In this document: one piece after another, positions 18,130-25,626 of the stretch
Position numbering within the stretch: the stretch's first letter is position 1
Layout: every line of letters begins with the position of its first letter
Source of the DNA: Pseudoalteromonas luteoviolacea
Lineage (GTDB): Bacteria > Pseudomonadota > Gammaproteobacteria > Enterobacterales > Alteromonadaceae
Length of the DNA: 64,000 bases
Assembly: GCF_021654285.1 (NCBI RefSeq)
Contig: NZ_JAKFZS010000030.1
Coordinates: 1 to 64,000 of the forward strand
Direction: 5' to 3'
Notes under the pieces: generated by a model
The model's database searches: none
What the model was told of the DNA's origin: nothing
Seen by the model: only the letters and a program-made list of their open reading frames with translations
Translations under genes and position numbers: made by a program

Positions 18130-18672
18130 TCAACAAATATCCTGCTTTCCAAAGTGGTCAACTGCAAAGCTAAACAACACCTTAATCATGAAAAACATAC
18201 TAACCATTAGGAACCAAAGTGGAAGTGACAAGCAGATTAATAAAAAAATGCCATAACACATTAAATTAGCAGCAACAAAAGATTGAATTGACTTCCCCTT
18301 TAAAGCATTGACTATAAATGCAGACACGATAGTGTAGCACCAAACAATTATTGCACTACTCATTGACTCAGAAAGCAACCATGCAATAACTACAATATGA
18401 ACATGAATGGCGATAAAGATAAGGCGATTTTTGGGGCGATTAGAGTAAAACTCATTAGTTCCATAGCTAAAGTTAGCAATGCAGCCAGCCAACACATCAC
18501 CGATTAATAGAAAAGCTATGATTGATTTCCAATTATCTAGGCTTATATCTGCAACTGAATAAACAATCCAACTTCCAAGTAAGGCAAATACAATAGTACA
18601 GCAAACCTCTAAAATTGATTGTTTTTCACCAAATACTTCGAAAAGAAATTCTGGGGTTTTAAAGTACCTCAT
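18130..18672 (-). CDS. Integron cassette: membrane protein, unknown function
   Basis: A 180-residue protein with about five hydrophobic segments and a short Phe/Lys-rich N-terminus (MRYFKTPEFLFEVFGEKQS). It is the last gene at the far end of array 1, reading away from the attI region like every other cassette gene here. I recognise no family. A clear attC site could not be delimited on its downstream side (18020-18129), which has only fragments such as CGCTAAC. The assignment to the array rests on position and strand. Confidence 0.6.
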   Translation of the reverse strand: MRYFKTPEFLFEVFGEKQSILEVCCTIVFALLGSWIVYSVADISLDNWKSIIAFLLIGDVLAGCIANFSYGTNEFYSNRPKNRLIFIAIHVHIVVIAWLLSESMSSAIIVWCYTIVSAFIVNALKGKSIQSFVAANLMCYGIFLLICLSLPLWFLMVSMFFMIKVLFSFAVDHFGKQDIC

Positions 18673-18873
18673 TGTCTGTGTACCACTTCCTTATATGAAT
18701 TAGTGTGATTACCAAGGGATACTGACGGTATAAGTACCAAGCGATTTTGACGTGATCACCCTATCAATGTTGTCGAGTTTCGGCAAGTTTTGCTAACCGT
18801 AACGCAGTAGTATTCATATTTTCCTTCAGCCAGATATTGCGAACGCCGCTAGCATGTATGTTAGAACCAAAAC
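18673..18873. other. Gene-free stretch inside array 1
   Basis: No ORF or convincing attC site is visible. It separates the 180-residue membrane protein gene from the small insertion-element remnant. Confidence 0.4.
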
Positions 18874-18962
18874 GGACAAACACACTTTAAAGAGCGAAGT
18901 AATTTTTATAGATAACATTCCAAAACAATGGGCTCTTCACCATAAAAAATTTGTGCCTGTAC
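18874..18962. mobile_element. 89-bp deletion derivative of the REP-type transposase element
   Basis: The left end GGACAAACACAC and right end TTGTGCCTGTAC correspond to the ends of the 1255-bp element at 23790-25044. The internal ~70 bases (including CATTCCAAAACAAT and GGCTCTTCAC) match that element's left side. The transposase is wholly missing, so this is a MITE-like remnant that the full element could mobilise. Confidence 0.65.
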
Positions 18963-18975
18963 TATTTTGGTTTCT

Positions 18976-19042
18976 TGACTAAGCAATATTCACTCAGAAC
19001 CGTTGATACATATCTTAAGTGGATTTCTTCCTATATTCACTG
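18976..19042 (+). pseudogene. intI: Fragment of integron integrase intI (third copy)
   Basis: The bases match, with few changes, codons for LTKQYSLRTVDTYLKWISSY of the integrase N-terminal (SAM-like) domain, as in the fragments at 21992 and 29161. The reading frame is lost on both sides. It forms the 3' junction of the next cassette gene and is flanked on the left by the small element remnant. Confidence 0.75.
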
Positions 19043-19342
19043 TCATGGTAGAAACAAAAATCCATACTGAAAAATAGTACATAAAATTAGCGGAAAATGA
19101 ATCATGTACTTATTGTTTTCCAGAGTAAAGCCTGCGAATTTATAGTTAAACCTTTGGGAATTTAAAGAATAATACAAAGAAAAAACGGCGAACACATAAT
19201 AAAAAAGAGAGGCGACAATAGCTGACGAGGTTAACCAAATCCCTTTTAAAAGAATAATTTCAAACCCTAAGTTAAATACGAAAGGGAATGAGCTAACAAT
19301 AAATGCTACAGCTACTGTAATTGAGATACTTTTTTCGTTCAA
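19043..19342 (-). CDS. Integron cassette: small membrane protein, 3'-truncated
   Basis: About 99 residues, three to four hydrophobic segments (ISITVAVAFIVSSFPFVF; IILLKGIWLTSSAIVASLFYYVFAVF; LILCTIFQYGFLF). I place the start at a TTG (19342) preceded by GGGAGG, because the upstream ATG lies inside the attC site. The last few codons and the stop come from the antisense of the intI fragment, so the original C-terminus was lost when the two sequences were joined. The family is unrecognised. Confidence 0.55.
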   Translation of the reverse strand: MNEKSISITVAVAFIVSSFPFVFNLGFEIILLKGIWLTSSAIVASLFYYVFAVFSLYYSLNSQRFNYKFAGFTLENNKYMIHFPLILCTIFQYGFLFLP

Positions 19343-19357
19343 AATATCCTCCCTAAG

Positions 19358-19413
19358 ACATAACGCCAAGCGAAACGACAACGTCAGCTGTCAGGTTGCG
19401 CGCCTTGTTATAC
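19358..19413. other. attC-like recombination site (array 1)
   Basis: Bounded by ACATAAC (19358-19364) and GTTATAC (19407-19413), the inverted R-box pair expected of attC, with internal pairing bases between. It is short (56 bp). The right box overlaps the stop of the next cassette gene, a usual arrangement. Confidence 0.65.
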
Positions 19414-19971
19414 TTTTAACCCCAATAACTTTCTCGATATTTCAACATACTCTGGATTCCCTTTACCATTTAACGCCTCGATTAAGCCCTCACGACCTGA
19501 TTCAATTAACGGGCTTTTTTCTGAAATAAGAATTTTAAGTGTATTTGATTTAAACCAAGGTATTGCCACTTCCTGGAAAGCCTGAAACATGGCGTCAGCA
19601 CATAATTGAATTGATTCTTCAGTATTTTCATACTTGAAGCTCGATTCGTAAGGGTGTAAATCAATATCTGGCATACCATTTAATGCAACATGTTCACGAG
19701 AGTCATTAAGTGCCCGAATCAGAACATGCATTCTAAATGTTGGCCCAAACGTATATTTGTGGAAGTGAATCACATGCGCAACATGTCCTGCCTCCTTTGA
19801 AAACCAATTACTACGTCTAGTAAAATCATGCTCTCTAACCAATTTGTTAAATCTTCGTAACACTTTTTGACCATTAGCCTGTTCAATTTTCTTTGCTTCT
19901 TTCTCAGCAAGGTATTGCTCTTTCTGCTCTGCTGTTAGATGGTCAATTAATTTAAATCCTTTAGGAATCAC
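19408..19971 (-). CDS. Integron cassette: DUF4304-like hypothetical protein
   Basis: A soluble protein of about 187 residues. I start it at a GTG (19971) eight bases after AAGGAGAGG; the ATG seven codons upstream lies within the attC box and has no ribosome site. The central part (FTRRSNWFSKEAGHVAHVIHFHKY, then FRMHVLIRALND) resembles DUF4304 proteins, which recur in cassette arrays and near toxins. The match is by eye and only fair. The C-terminal EALNGKGNPEYVEISRKLLGL may be a small helical tail. No function can be assigned. Confidence 0.6.
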   Translation of the reverse strand: MIPKGFKLIDHLTAEQKEQYLAEKEAKKIEQANGQKVLRRFNKLVREHDFTRRSNWFSKEAGHVAHVIHFHKYTFGPTFRMHVLIRALNDSREHVALNGMPDIDLHPYESSFKYENTEESIQLCADAMFQAFQEVAIPWFKSNTLKILISEKSPLIESGREGLIEALNGKGNPEYVEISRKLLGLKV

Positions 19972-19988
19972 TTCCCTCTCCTTGCAAT

Positions 19989-20074
19989 GCATAACGCGTA
20001 CGGATGGTGATTTTAGGCGCGTTTAGGCCGGAACGGACTGCGACTAATATTCACTATGACGCATTTCTTATGTA
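19989..20074. other. attC-like recombination site (array 1), degenerate
   Basis: GCATAAC (19989-19995) and CTTATGT (20068-20074) are the outer boxes; the second has C for the conserved G. Length 86 bp. It follows the 110-residue protein gene on the minus strand. Confidence 0.5.
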
Positions 20075-20079
20075 TTGAT

Positions 20080-20412
20080 TTAATCTTTATTTACAGTGTA
20101 GCCTACTGTTTTATTTGCTGAAACACTAAATTTTACGCGAGATACTTTTTCATTTGCGATATTCCCACTTGCAGATAAATCTGCATCAGCAACAAATAAT
20201 TTAAACTTTCCTTTACCTTCACCTTTAGCTTCAAGCTTTGTTGTAACGGCAACATCAAAGTTAATTAAGCTATTTTTGAGGTCGTCTTTTGAATCCTTTA
20301 AAACATATTTAGCATAAAGGCAATGGTCATTCACATTAAGCTTTTTATTTGCAGCTTCGATGCCTTGTGAAATTTCGACTAATGTTTCTTCGATAAACTC
20401 TTGAAGGTTCAC
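20080..20412 (-). CDS. Integron cassette: trypco2-like domain protein
   Basis: A 110-residue protein starting MNLQEFIEETLVEISQGIEAA, the pattern of the trypsin-co-occurring domain 2 (trypco2) family. In that family a helix of the form LxxFIxxTLxxIxxGIxxA precedes a beta sheet such as NFDVAVTTKLEAKGEGKGKFKL and SRVKFSVSANK. Such proteins often sit beside proteases or in defence-type islands; here it is an isolated cassette. The function is unknown. The start codon has an AAGGAG site upstream (ACTCCTTAAA on the plus strand). Confidence 0.65.
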   Translation of the reverse strand: MNLQEFIEETLVEISQGIEAANKKLNVNDHCLYAKYVLKDSKDDLKNSLINFDVAVTTKLEAKGEGKGKFKLFVADADLSASGNIANEKVSRVKFSVSANKTVGYTVNKD

Positions 20413-20428
20413 ACATACTCCTTAAAAC

Positions 20429-20530
20429 AAATAACGCCTTTATAAAATGAGAAAAATAGCAGGATAAAGTTAGCGACGAAGGAGCGCAAGACATACGTTT
20501 TGCGTTCACTGTTTAATTAACTTGTTATAT
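20429..20530. other. attC recombination site (array 1)
   Basis: AAATAAC (20429-20435) and GTTATAT (20524-20530) are the outer inverted boxes. The interior has TTAGCGACGAAGG and TTTTGCGTTCAC, sequences shared with the attC sites at 23265-23365 and 28055-28153. Length 102 bp. Confidence 0.8.
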
Positions 20531-20534
20531 TGCC

Positions 20535-21200
20535 CTACGCCCAATCTAAATTGCAAGGCAATTGATAGCTACTGAATTCTATATGAACTACACGCCTATT
20601 ACTGGGGTTATTGGATTTACTTGATGAATGCAAAAGGTGTGGGCGTATGATCAATGCATCGCCGGCTTTAACCACGCACGAAAATGCTGGTTGGTTTTGA
20701 GTGATTGAGTCAATTTCATTTTGAGTCAAAATACCTAATTTATGACTATTAGGTATAACTTTTAAACAACCATTATCCTCATCACAATCATCCAAATGAA
20801 TCCTAAACGCAGCCATTTTATTTAAAACATCTATAGATGGTTGAACGTGGTGTTTACCATCTTTGATACTCCAAGCTTTCCAGCCTTCAATATCAGCTTT
20901 TGTATTTACACAAATAGTTTTATCTTGATGCCAAGTAACCAACCAATTATACTCTGGCGTTTTATCAAAGAAAATTACTCTTACCAAATTAGCCTTATCC
21001 ATTAAAATAGATTCAGCCATTTTCGTTAGTTTTTCAGATGAACATAATTGTTGAATAGTTTGGAATTTATCATTAGCCCCACGGATACCGTACTTTGGGT
21101 AGGTTTTAGGAAATTCATTTACTTCTGCCTTTATAGATTGCATTTCACATTGAGATAGAAAGCTCTCTAATATCTCAAAGCCGTTTTCGCTAATATTCAA
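20535..21200 (-). CDS. Integron cassette: phytanoyl-CoA dioxygenase (PhyH) family protein
   Basis: A 221-residue Fe(II)/2-oxoglutarate-dependent oxygenase-like protein. The metal-binding His-x-Asp is WHQDKT (about residues 90-95), and the distal His is in RPHLLHSSSKS near residue 190. The 2-oxoglutarate-binding Arg is in NRRVVHIEFSSYQ. A CLKVIPNSHK strand lies between. PhyH proteins hydroxylate small molecules, lipids or halogenated amino acids; the substrate cannot be read here. Being an enzyme, it is one of the few cassettes with an assignable fold. The start has an AGGGAGC site upstream. Confidence 0.85.
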   Translation of the reverse strand: MNISENGFEILESFLSQCEMQSIKAEVNEFPKTYPKYGIRGANDKFQTIQQLCSSEKLTKMAESILMDKANLVRVIFFDKTPEYNWLVTWHQDKTICVNTKADIEGWKAWSIKDGKHHVQPSIDVLNKMAAFRIHLDDCDEDNGCLKVIPNSHKLGILTQNEIDSITQNQPAFSCVVKAGDALIIRPHLLHSSSKSNNPSNRRVVHIEFSSYQLPCNLDWA

Positions 21201-21222
21201 GTTTCACAGCTCCCTTAAGGCA

Positions 21223-21323
21223 ATTTAACGCCGTAAATAAACGGCTAATAATAGTTGGCTATAATTGATGAGGTACGAACCAAGTCAAGCTTTTTGGTTC
21301 CGCTCATAATGCACTTGTTAGGT
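21223..21323. other. attC recombination site (array 1)
   Basis: ATTTAAC (21223-21229) and GTTAGGT (21317-21323) are the outer boxes, with CGCC following the first. Length 101 bp. It belongs to the 137-residue first cassette. Confidence 0.75.
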
Positions 21324-21344
21324 TTCAGACCTAGTTTAAGCACT

Positions 21345-21755
21345 TTATTTTTCTGCAAGCCAGATTTCACAAATTAAAATTAAACCTACTATAGGCGGAA
21401 GAAAATAGACATAGCTACCAATGGATATATCCCAAAAATCACCATTTAAAAAAACTGGTGGCCAAGTCCATACAATCGTAAGTGCAGCAATTGAAGAGCC
21501 ACATCCTACGGTAATTCCCAATGTTAACCACGCCTTAATTTTTAGCTTGCTAATTGGTAGATTTAACCAAGTGAAAGTGGCCGTACTTAAACCAATAAAG
21601 CCACCGAGAGTAACCACAAACAAATCTAACGATGCAACTTCACCTAGTAGGACCGATATTCCTGATGCAGTTAAACCCAAAATTGCTGGAATACCAGCTA
21701 AATACCCACCAGCACCAAAGAATAAGTACCACAGTTTACGCGTAGTCAAATTCAT
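21345..21755 (-). CDS. Integron cassette, first position: membrane protein
   Basis: About 136 residues with four hydrophobic segments (YLFFGAGGYLAGIPAILGL; LFVVTLGGFIGLSTATF; ALTIVWTWPPVFL; YFLPPIVGLILICEIW). I start it at the ATG at 21755; five codons upstream a TTG is open but lies within the GTTAGGT recombination box. It is the cassette nearest the attI-like region of unit 1, so any promoter there would drive it first. The family is unrecognised. Confidence 0.65.
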   Translation of the reverse strand: MNLTTRKLWYLFFGAGGYLAGIPAILGLTASGISVLLGEVASLDLFVVTLGGFIGLSTATFTWLNLPISKLKIKAWLTLGITVGCGSSIAALTIVWTWPPVFLNGDFWDISIGSYVYFLPPIVGLILICEIWLAEK

Positions 21756-21761
21756 GTTGAA

Positions 21762-21991
21762 ACCTAACAATTTAATATCGACCCAATGGGTCGTTTTTCT
21801 ACCAAACCATGGGGCATTTTCCTCAATGTACCAGTTTTATCACAATAACTAACTTGTTACTATATTTATATTTTTTAATCATTATAGACATTATGGAAAG
21901 ATTCAAAACGACCCACTGGGTCGTTTTCTTGACTATGGGAGAAACGCAGCGATGCTGTATATAAATACAGTTACCTTTTAGAGCTAACTTA
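21762..21991. promoter_or_regulatory. attI-like region and divergent promoter region, unit 1
   Basis: It runs from the recombination box ACCTAAC (21762-21768, GTTAGGT on the minus strand) to the start of the broken integrase. It holds the inverted repeat CGACCCAATGGGTCG (21779-21793) and an exact palindrome with 11-base arms around a single centre base (AAAACGACCCA at 21905-21915 and TGGGTCGTTTT at 21917-21927). It is about 90% identical to 28931-29160. This is where an attI site and the cassette and intI promoters are expected. Confidence 0.7.
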
Positions 21992-22205
21992 ATGAGAAAT
22001 CATTCACCATTGTTAAAACGCATCGTCGAGTTTATGTTGACTAAGCAATATTCACTCAAAACCGTTGATACATACCTTAAGTGGATTTCTTCCTATATGC
22101 ACTGTCATGGTAAGCGCCAATCTAAGTTGCGAATTGTTATGACCCCCGAGGAGGTTAAACGTCTCATGTCGTTTTTAAGTAAACGATATTATTTAATTTC
22201 AGGTT
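21992..22205 (+). pseudogene. intI: Broken integron integrase intI, unit 1
   Basis: The first ~42 codons encode the integrase N-terminal core-binding domain (LLKRIVEFMLTKQYSLKTVD, then TYLKWISSYMHCHGKR), as in chromosomal IntI proteins. The frame then jumps to IVMTPEEVKRLMSFL, the start of the catalytic domain, so about 50 codons are deleted. After YYLISG the reading passes into a palindromic repeat and stops. The catalytic Arg, His and Tyr residues are all missing, so it cannot be active. Confidence 0.85.
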
Positions 22206-22700
22206 TAACGTGCAAATGTAATGACTGCGAGCGAAGCGAGTGCGTTCAATTTTCACAAGGTGAAGTGAGTCATTTTAACCAAAGATGACCAACACCCCTT
22301 TAAACGCACCAACCCAGTAGTAGTGGGTTAAGCATGGATCCTGAAACGAGTTCAGGATGACGGATTTGGGTTAGATGTTTAACCGATAAGAAAGCAACAT
22401 CATGACCCCATCTATTAACACATCGCTTATTCTCTTTACGTCATTACGGACTTGCTCCGGAAACCATAGACTAGTCACAGAAAAAATGGTTCCTGAATCA
22501 AGCTCAGGATGACAAGGTCATTTACGTGCAAAATGCAACGACTGCGAGTGAAGTGAGCAATTTTATCGATACGCCTCTGTTAAACCAGAGCAGATTCTTT
22601 CTACGTCATTCCGGACTTGCTCCGGAAACCATAGAATAATCACAGAAAAAATGGATCCTGAATCAAGCTCAGGATGACGAAGAGATTAACGTGCGAAAAG
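22206..22700. repeat. Cluster of palindromic intergenic repeats (between units)
   Basis: Contains the GCGAGCGAAGCGAG family (near 22228 and a partial copy near 22540), two copies of the TTCCGGACTTGCTCCGGAA ... GGATGACG family (about 22436-22512 and 22606-22680), and a partial copy (22333-22363). It joins the 3' end of the broken intI to the shared ~110-bp block. No gene lies here. Confidence 0.8.
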
Positions 22701-22705
22701 ATAAT

Positions 22706-22815
22706 GTGTACTAGCTCATATCTGACTTACTACCTAAGTGAATAGAGTTAGACTTCACCTGACAGGCAGCTATGAGCGAAAAGCGGACGATCGTTATAAT
22801 TCATTTTTGGACAGA
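22706..22815. repeat. Shared ~110-bp block, copy 2
   Basis: Homologous to 17906-18018 (GTGTACTAGCTCATATCTGA, ACAGGCAGCTATGAGCGAAA, TCATTTTTGGACA). It occupies the same place as copy 1: after the repeat cluster and before the far end of a cassette array. This suggests that the whole unit was duplicated. Confidence 0.75.
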
Positions 22816-22964
22816 AACGTTTTAAGTCGTCTGTATTTAGGTGAATTTCGCGTAAAAGTTTCTATGGGCTAACGGCTAATTAACGAGCTAATATAGCTTA
22901 GATAAACTGTGGATCGCAGCTGCGCTAGCTTTAGCAGTCCCACTTTAATGGCATGTAATATGTA

Positions 22965-23252
22965 TTAATTATCCACAAAAATTAGAAATAAAAAAGTCAG
23001 TGCTAGAGTAAAGTTCAAGTACAGTGCGAACTTAATATTTGTTTGTTTAACAAAACGCCAAATTTTAGGGTTATATAGAAAGTTGATTGCTTTTTTTTGG
23101 TGCTCCCATTTTGAGCTGAAAACAACACCATCATATAACTTCGTTGCCAATTTAGGGATTAGTCTTCTGAAGCTAGCTAATATATAAAATTGCAATAAAA
23201 CAGAACTGAAACCGATAATTATTGGTGAATATTGGAACATAAAGAACACCAA
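22965..23252 (-). CDS. Integron cassette: small membrane protein
   Basis: A 95-residue protein with one hydrophobic segment at each end (YSPIIIGFSSVLLQFYILASF; FALYLNFTLALTFLFLIFVD) and a charged middle. It is the far-end gene of array 2. A short Lys/Trp-rich loop (SKWEHQKKAINFLYN) should face the cytoplasm. No family is recognised. Downstream (22816-22964) a degraded site may lie near GGGCTAACGG, but its partner box is not evident. Confidence 0.6.
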   Translation of the reverse strand: MVFFMFQYSPIIIGFSSVLLQFYILASFRRLIPKLATKLYDGVVFSSKWEHQKKAINFLYNPKIWRFVKQTNIKFALYLNFTLALTFLFLIFVDN

Positions 23253-23264
23253 ACCTTAGAGTGC

Positions 23265-23365
23265 ATATAACACCTTAATAAACGGCGAAAAATAGAGGAT
23301 AAACTAAGCAAAGAATGAGCGCAAGCCTGCTGTTTTGCGTCCATTTTTTAATTAAATTGTTATAT
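23265..23365. other. attC recombination site (array 2)
   Basis: ATATAAC (23265-23271) and GTTATAT (23359-23365) are exact inverted boxes, extended to GCATATAAC and GTTATATGC. The interior CGGCGAAAAATAG and TTTTGCGTCC segments are shared with 20429-20530. It overlaps the stop of the next cassette gene. Confidence 0.85.
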
Positions 23366-23692
23366 GCCGATTAAAGCCAAGTCTTGCCAGATATCCTCGT
23401 AACCATCAGCAATTAGAAACCGATGCCCAGGAGGTAATGCTAAATAAGGCACTATTTGAGGAAGGTATTTATCAATATGGCTGACGTATAATGGTTTGAA
23501 GAAGTCTGCTTCATCGCTCCATTCTTCACCGCACCAGATATACCAACCACAAGTTCCATTTTCTGCAACATGCCTTAGGCCATTTATAGGAAGCTTACCG
23601 ATTGTTTCAATGGCAATTCCCAATTTTTCCTTACTATTACAAGGCGTATATTCTGCATCGAATTTCGCGCAAATATCTACCTGATTACTCAT
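23360..23692 (-). CDS. Integron cassette: Imm33/DUF2185-like hypothetical protein
   Basis: A 110-residue soluble protein. The stretch GTCGWYIWCGEEWSDEADFFKPLYV, followed by PYLALPPGHRFLIADGYEDIW, is the pattern of a small family seen in cassettes and next to polymorphic toxins, where it is sometimes labelled immunity protein Imm33 or DUF2185. I give this as a resemblance, not a firm call. No toxin partner is visible nearby. The start codon is followed by NQVDICAKFDAEY; the ribosome site is AAGG-like. Confidence 0.6.
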   Translation of the reverse strand: MSNQVDICAKFDAEYTPCNSKEKLGIAIETIGKLPINGLRHVAENGTCGWYIWCGEEWSDEADFFKPLYVSHIDKYLPQIVPYLALPPGHRFLIADGYEDIWQDLALIGI

Positions 23693-23706
23693 TGACTTCC
23701 TTAGGC

Positions 23707-23789
23707 ATATAACGCCTTAATAAACGACGAAAAATATTAGGCTAAAATAAGTGACCAAGGCGAAAAAAAAACGGACACGAAACAAAAAC
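23707..23789. other. Left half of an attC site split by the transposase element
   Basis: ATATAAC (23707-23713) begins the site, followed by the GCCTTAATAAACGACG typical of these attC sites. The expected partner box appears only after the inserted element, as GTTAGGT at 25080-25086. The boundary to the element is at 23789/23790. Confidence 0.65.
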
Positions 23790-25044
23790 GGACAGACACA
23801 TTTTTAAAAGCGAAGCAAATTTCGAGATATCATTCCAAAACAATAGGCTCTTCACTATAGAAATATCGAGAAGTACCTTACATTAGATATTAACTTCAAA
23901 TAGGAATATTTTCATTTTATTAGACATGAAAAAACTTGATTTATAAGCAAGGCTCAAACAACTTATTACTAACCAACTCCCTTATACCAATTAACATCAT
24001 TTTTAGCAGCATGCGCTCTTAATACCGTTTTTGAGCCTGCAAAGTTGCTATAGTGATTACTATAATTTTGCACCCTATCCAGCCAAGTTGCTTCTTCAAT
24101 ATTCAGCGATACTAGAATATCAGGTACACTCTTTGGGGTGGACCCTTTCTTTTTTGGGTGAACATGGCGACCCGTCCAATCAACTAACCCGAGGTAATCC
24201 AAAAACGAAAAAGGCAATGTGTTTTCATACTCTCTTGTACCAAACGATTTTAGTGTTTTTGGCTGTTTGATTTGATGTGCATTTTCATTATTTTGATTAG
24301 ATTTTTGTGCAGTTGCTTTAGAGTTTTTAAAGTGCCTTATGCGCTCTTGAATCGAAGTAAAATCACTATCCTCTAGATTATTTGCCGTGTTGGCTCTGAT
24401 TGGGTTTAAATCTACGTAAGCCATACAACTGAGCAATGCCGTTTCATCTAGCAAAGCTTGAGACTTGTACCGCCCTTCCCAGTATTTACCGGTACAATTA
24501 TCTTCTTTGTTTGCTTCTTTTGCTATGTATTCATTGAGGTTTTTCATAAACCAGCTGATGTCGTACAACCGAACTCGCCATTTTTCAACTAACTCAGATA
24601 CAAGTAACTGCTCTGCCTCACTGAGCGTATCACCGTGAAGGTATCTATCAATGATTGGGCTACCCTTGTATAACCTATACCATCTTGATATCACTTCATT
24701 ATCTGACCAATTAAGTGCTTGCTGTCTATTCACTTTGACGACCAAATGATAGTGATTACTCATGATGGCATAAGCCACTATTTCAATGGCAAATACACTG
24801 CTTAGCAACTTTACTCTATCGACTAACCATGTTCGTCTATGGTCAAAGTTTTTACCTGTATACTTATCCTCTCCGCACAAAAAAGCACGGCGTACACACC
24901 GTGCTATAAAGTGATAATAAGACGTCGACGACAAATCTATCAGGGCTTTCCTTGCTCTTGTCATTCCTATTCAACTCAACGTAAAACTGGATATTTAAAC
25001 AGTAGTCAAATAACTCGAATTAAGCAAAAGATTTGTGTCTGTCC
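23790..25044. mobile_element. REP-associated (Y1) transposase element
   Basis: Bounded by GGACAGACACA (23790-23800) and its inverse TGTGTCTGTCC (25034-25044), an 11-base perfect inverted match. Length about 1255 bp. It holds one transposase gene on the minus strand and splits an attC site of array 2. A deletion derivative lies at 18874-18962. No target duplication could be confirmed. Confidence 0.65.
23969..24964 (-). CDS. REP-associated tyrosine transposase (Y1/IS200-like)
   Basis: A 331-residue single-strand DNA transposase. The N-terminal TSYYHFIARCVRRAFLCGED and the HUH motif in AYAIMSNHYHLVVKV (metal-binding His-hydrophobic-His at about residues 72-78) identify the Y1 transposase family. 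A following FMKNLNEYIAKEANKEDNCTGKYWEGRYKSQALLD block with the Tyr-containing helix and SCMAYVDLNPIRA are typical of the long RAYT-type proteins common in Alteromonadales. The family cuts and moves hairpin-ended DNA. It sits in a cassette array full of hairpin repeats, but its own element ends differ from those repeats. It appears intact. Confidence 0.9.
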   Translation of the reverse strand: MTRARKALIDLSSTSYYHFIARCVRRAFLCGEDKYTGKNFDHRRTWLVDRVKLLSSVFAIEIVAYAIMSNHYHLVVKVNRQQALNWSDNEVISRWYRLYKGSPIIDRYLHGDTLSEAEQLLVSELVEKWRVRLYDISWFMKNLNEYIAKEANKEDNCTGKYWEGRYKSQALLDETALLSCMAYVDLNPIRANTANNLEDSDFTSIQERIRHFKNSKATAQKSNQNNENAHQIKQPKTLKSFGTREYENTLPFSFLDYLGLVDWTGRHVHPKKKGSTPKSVPDILVSLNIEEATWLDRVQNYSNHYSNFAGSKTVLRAHAAKNDVNWYKGVG

Positions 25045-25092
25045 TATTAGTTTCTCCTATTAGTTTCGGTTTCTGGCTTGTTAGGTTTCTGA

Positions 25093-25515
25093 TTATAAAC
25101 ACTTACTGCTACGTGTCCTGTGTACTTTGCGCCCTTCACTTGAAATAAAAACAAAATAATTATTATCGATAGTGACTACCTTGTCTGTGACTATTATACC
25201 CACTGGAAGAGGGTTTTGACCGCTACTTTCTGTTACCTTGAGCGTAAGTTGCCCGTCTTCAATATACCAACTGCCCAAAGTAATTGAGTCTATTGAATTA
25301 CATTGACCAGAAGTGTATTGAATATGCTCTATAATTCCATCATTTCTATAGTTGCTAACATGACCTTCTTGTCCATAATACATATCAGTTTTTGAAATTG
25401 TCCATGAGCCAACTAAGCGTTTTGAAAGTTCAATATCTGTAATTGGTTGAGCAATAACATCAATTGATATAGATAACAAAAACGCGACTACTACATATTT
25501 CAATTTAATCACCAT
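25093..25515 (-). CDS. Integron cassette: secreted lipocalin-like protein
   Basis: A 140-residue protein with a signal peptide (KYVVVAFLLSISIDVIA, cut near residue 22). The mature part begins LSKRLVGSWTISKTDMYYGQEG and continues with strands and LGSWYIEDGQLTLKV. The paired GSW motifs and strand pattern are typical of small lipocalin-like domains that act as ligand-binding barrels. There are two Cys, in SGQCNSID and SSKCL. A secreted product in a cassette array is not rare. The fold call is moderate; the ligand is unknown. Confidence 0.65.
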   Translation of the reverse strand: MVIKLKYVVVAFLLSISIDVIAQPITDIELSKRLVGSWTISKTDMYYGQEGHVSNYRNDGIIEHIQYTSGQCNSIDSITLGSWYIEDGQLTLKVTESSGQNPLPVGIIVTDKVVTIDNNYFVFISSEGRKVHRTRSSKCL

Positions 25516-25525
25516 TTTTAAAGTA

Positions 25526-25626
25526 AACTAACACCCACATTAATAGGCAAATTACAAGTATATAAAACAAGCAGTGTATGAACAAAAACCAGCTGCTATT
25601 TGTCCTGATTTAATTGTTTGTTAGCA
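25526..25626. other. attC recombination site (array 2)
   Basis: AACTAAC (25526-25532) and GTTAGCA (25620-25626) are the outer boxes; length 101 bp. The interior has AACAAAAACCAGCTGC. It overlaps the 3' end of the next cassette gene. Confidence 0.75.

Noticed and set aside
18673..18873. A possible attC site between the 180-residue cassette gene and the small element remnant
   Set aside because: AACCGTAACGC is suggestive, but no matching inverted box lies at the right distance.
21421..21852. A 143-codon plus-strand frame over the first cassette and attI region
   Set aside because: It is antisense to a membrane-protein cassette gene and runs across the recombination box and palindrome; the cassette gene in the other direction fits the array polarity.
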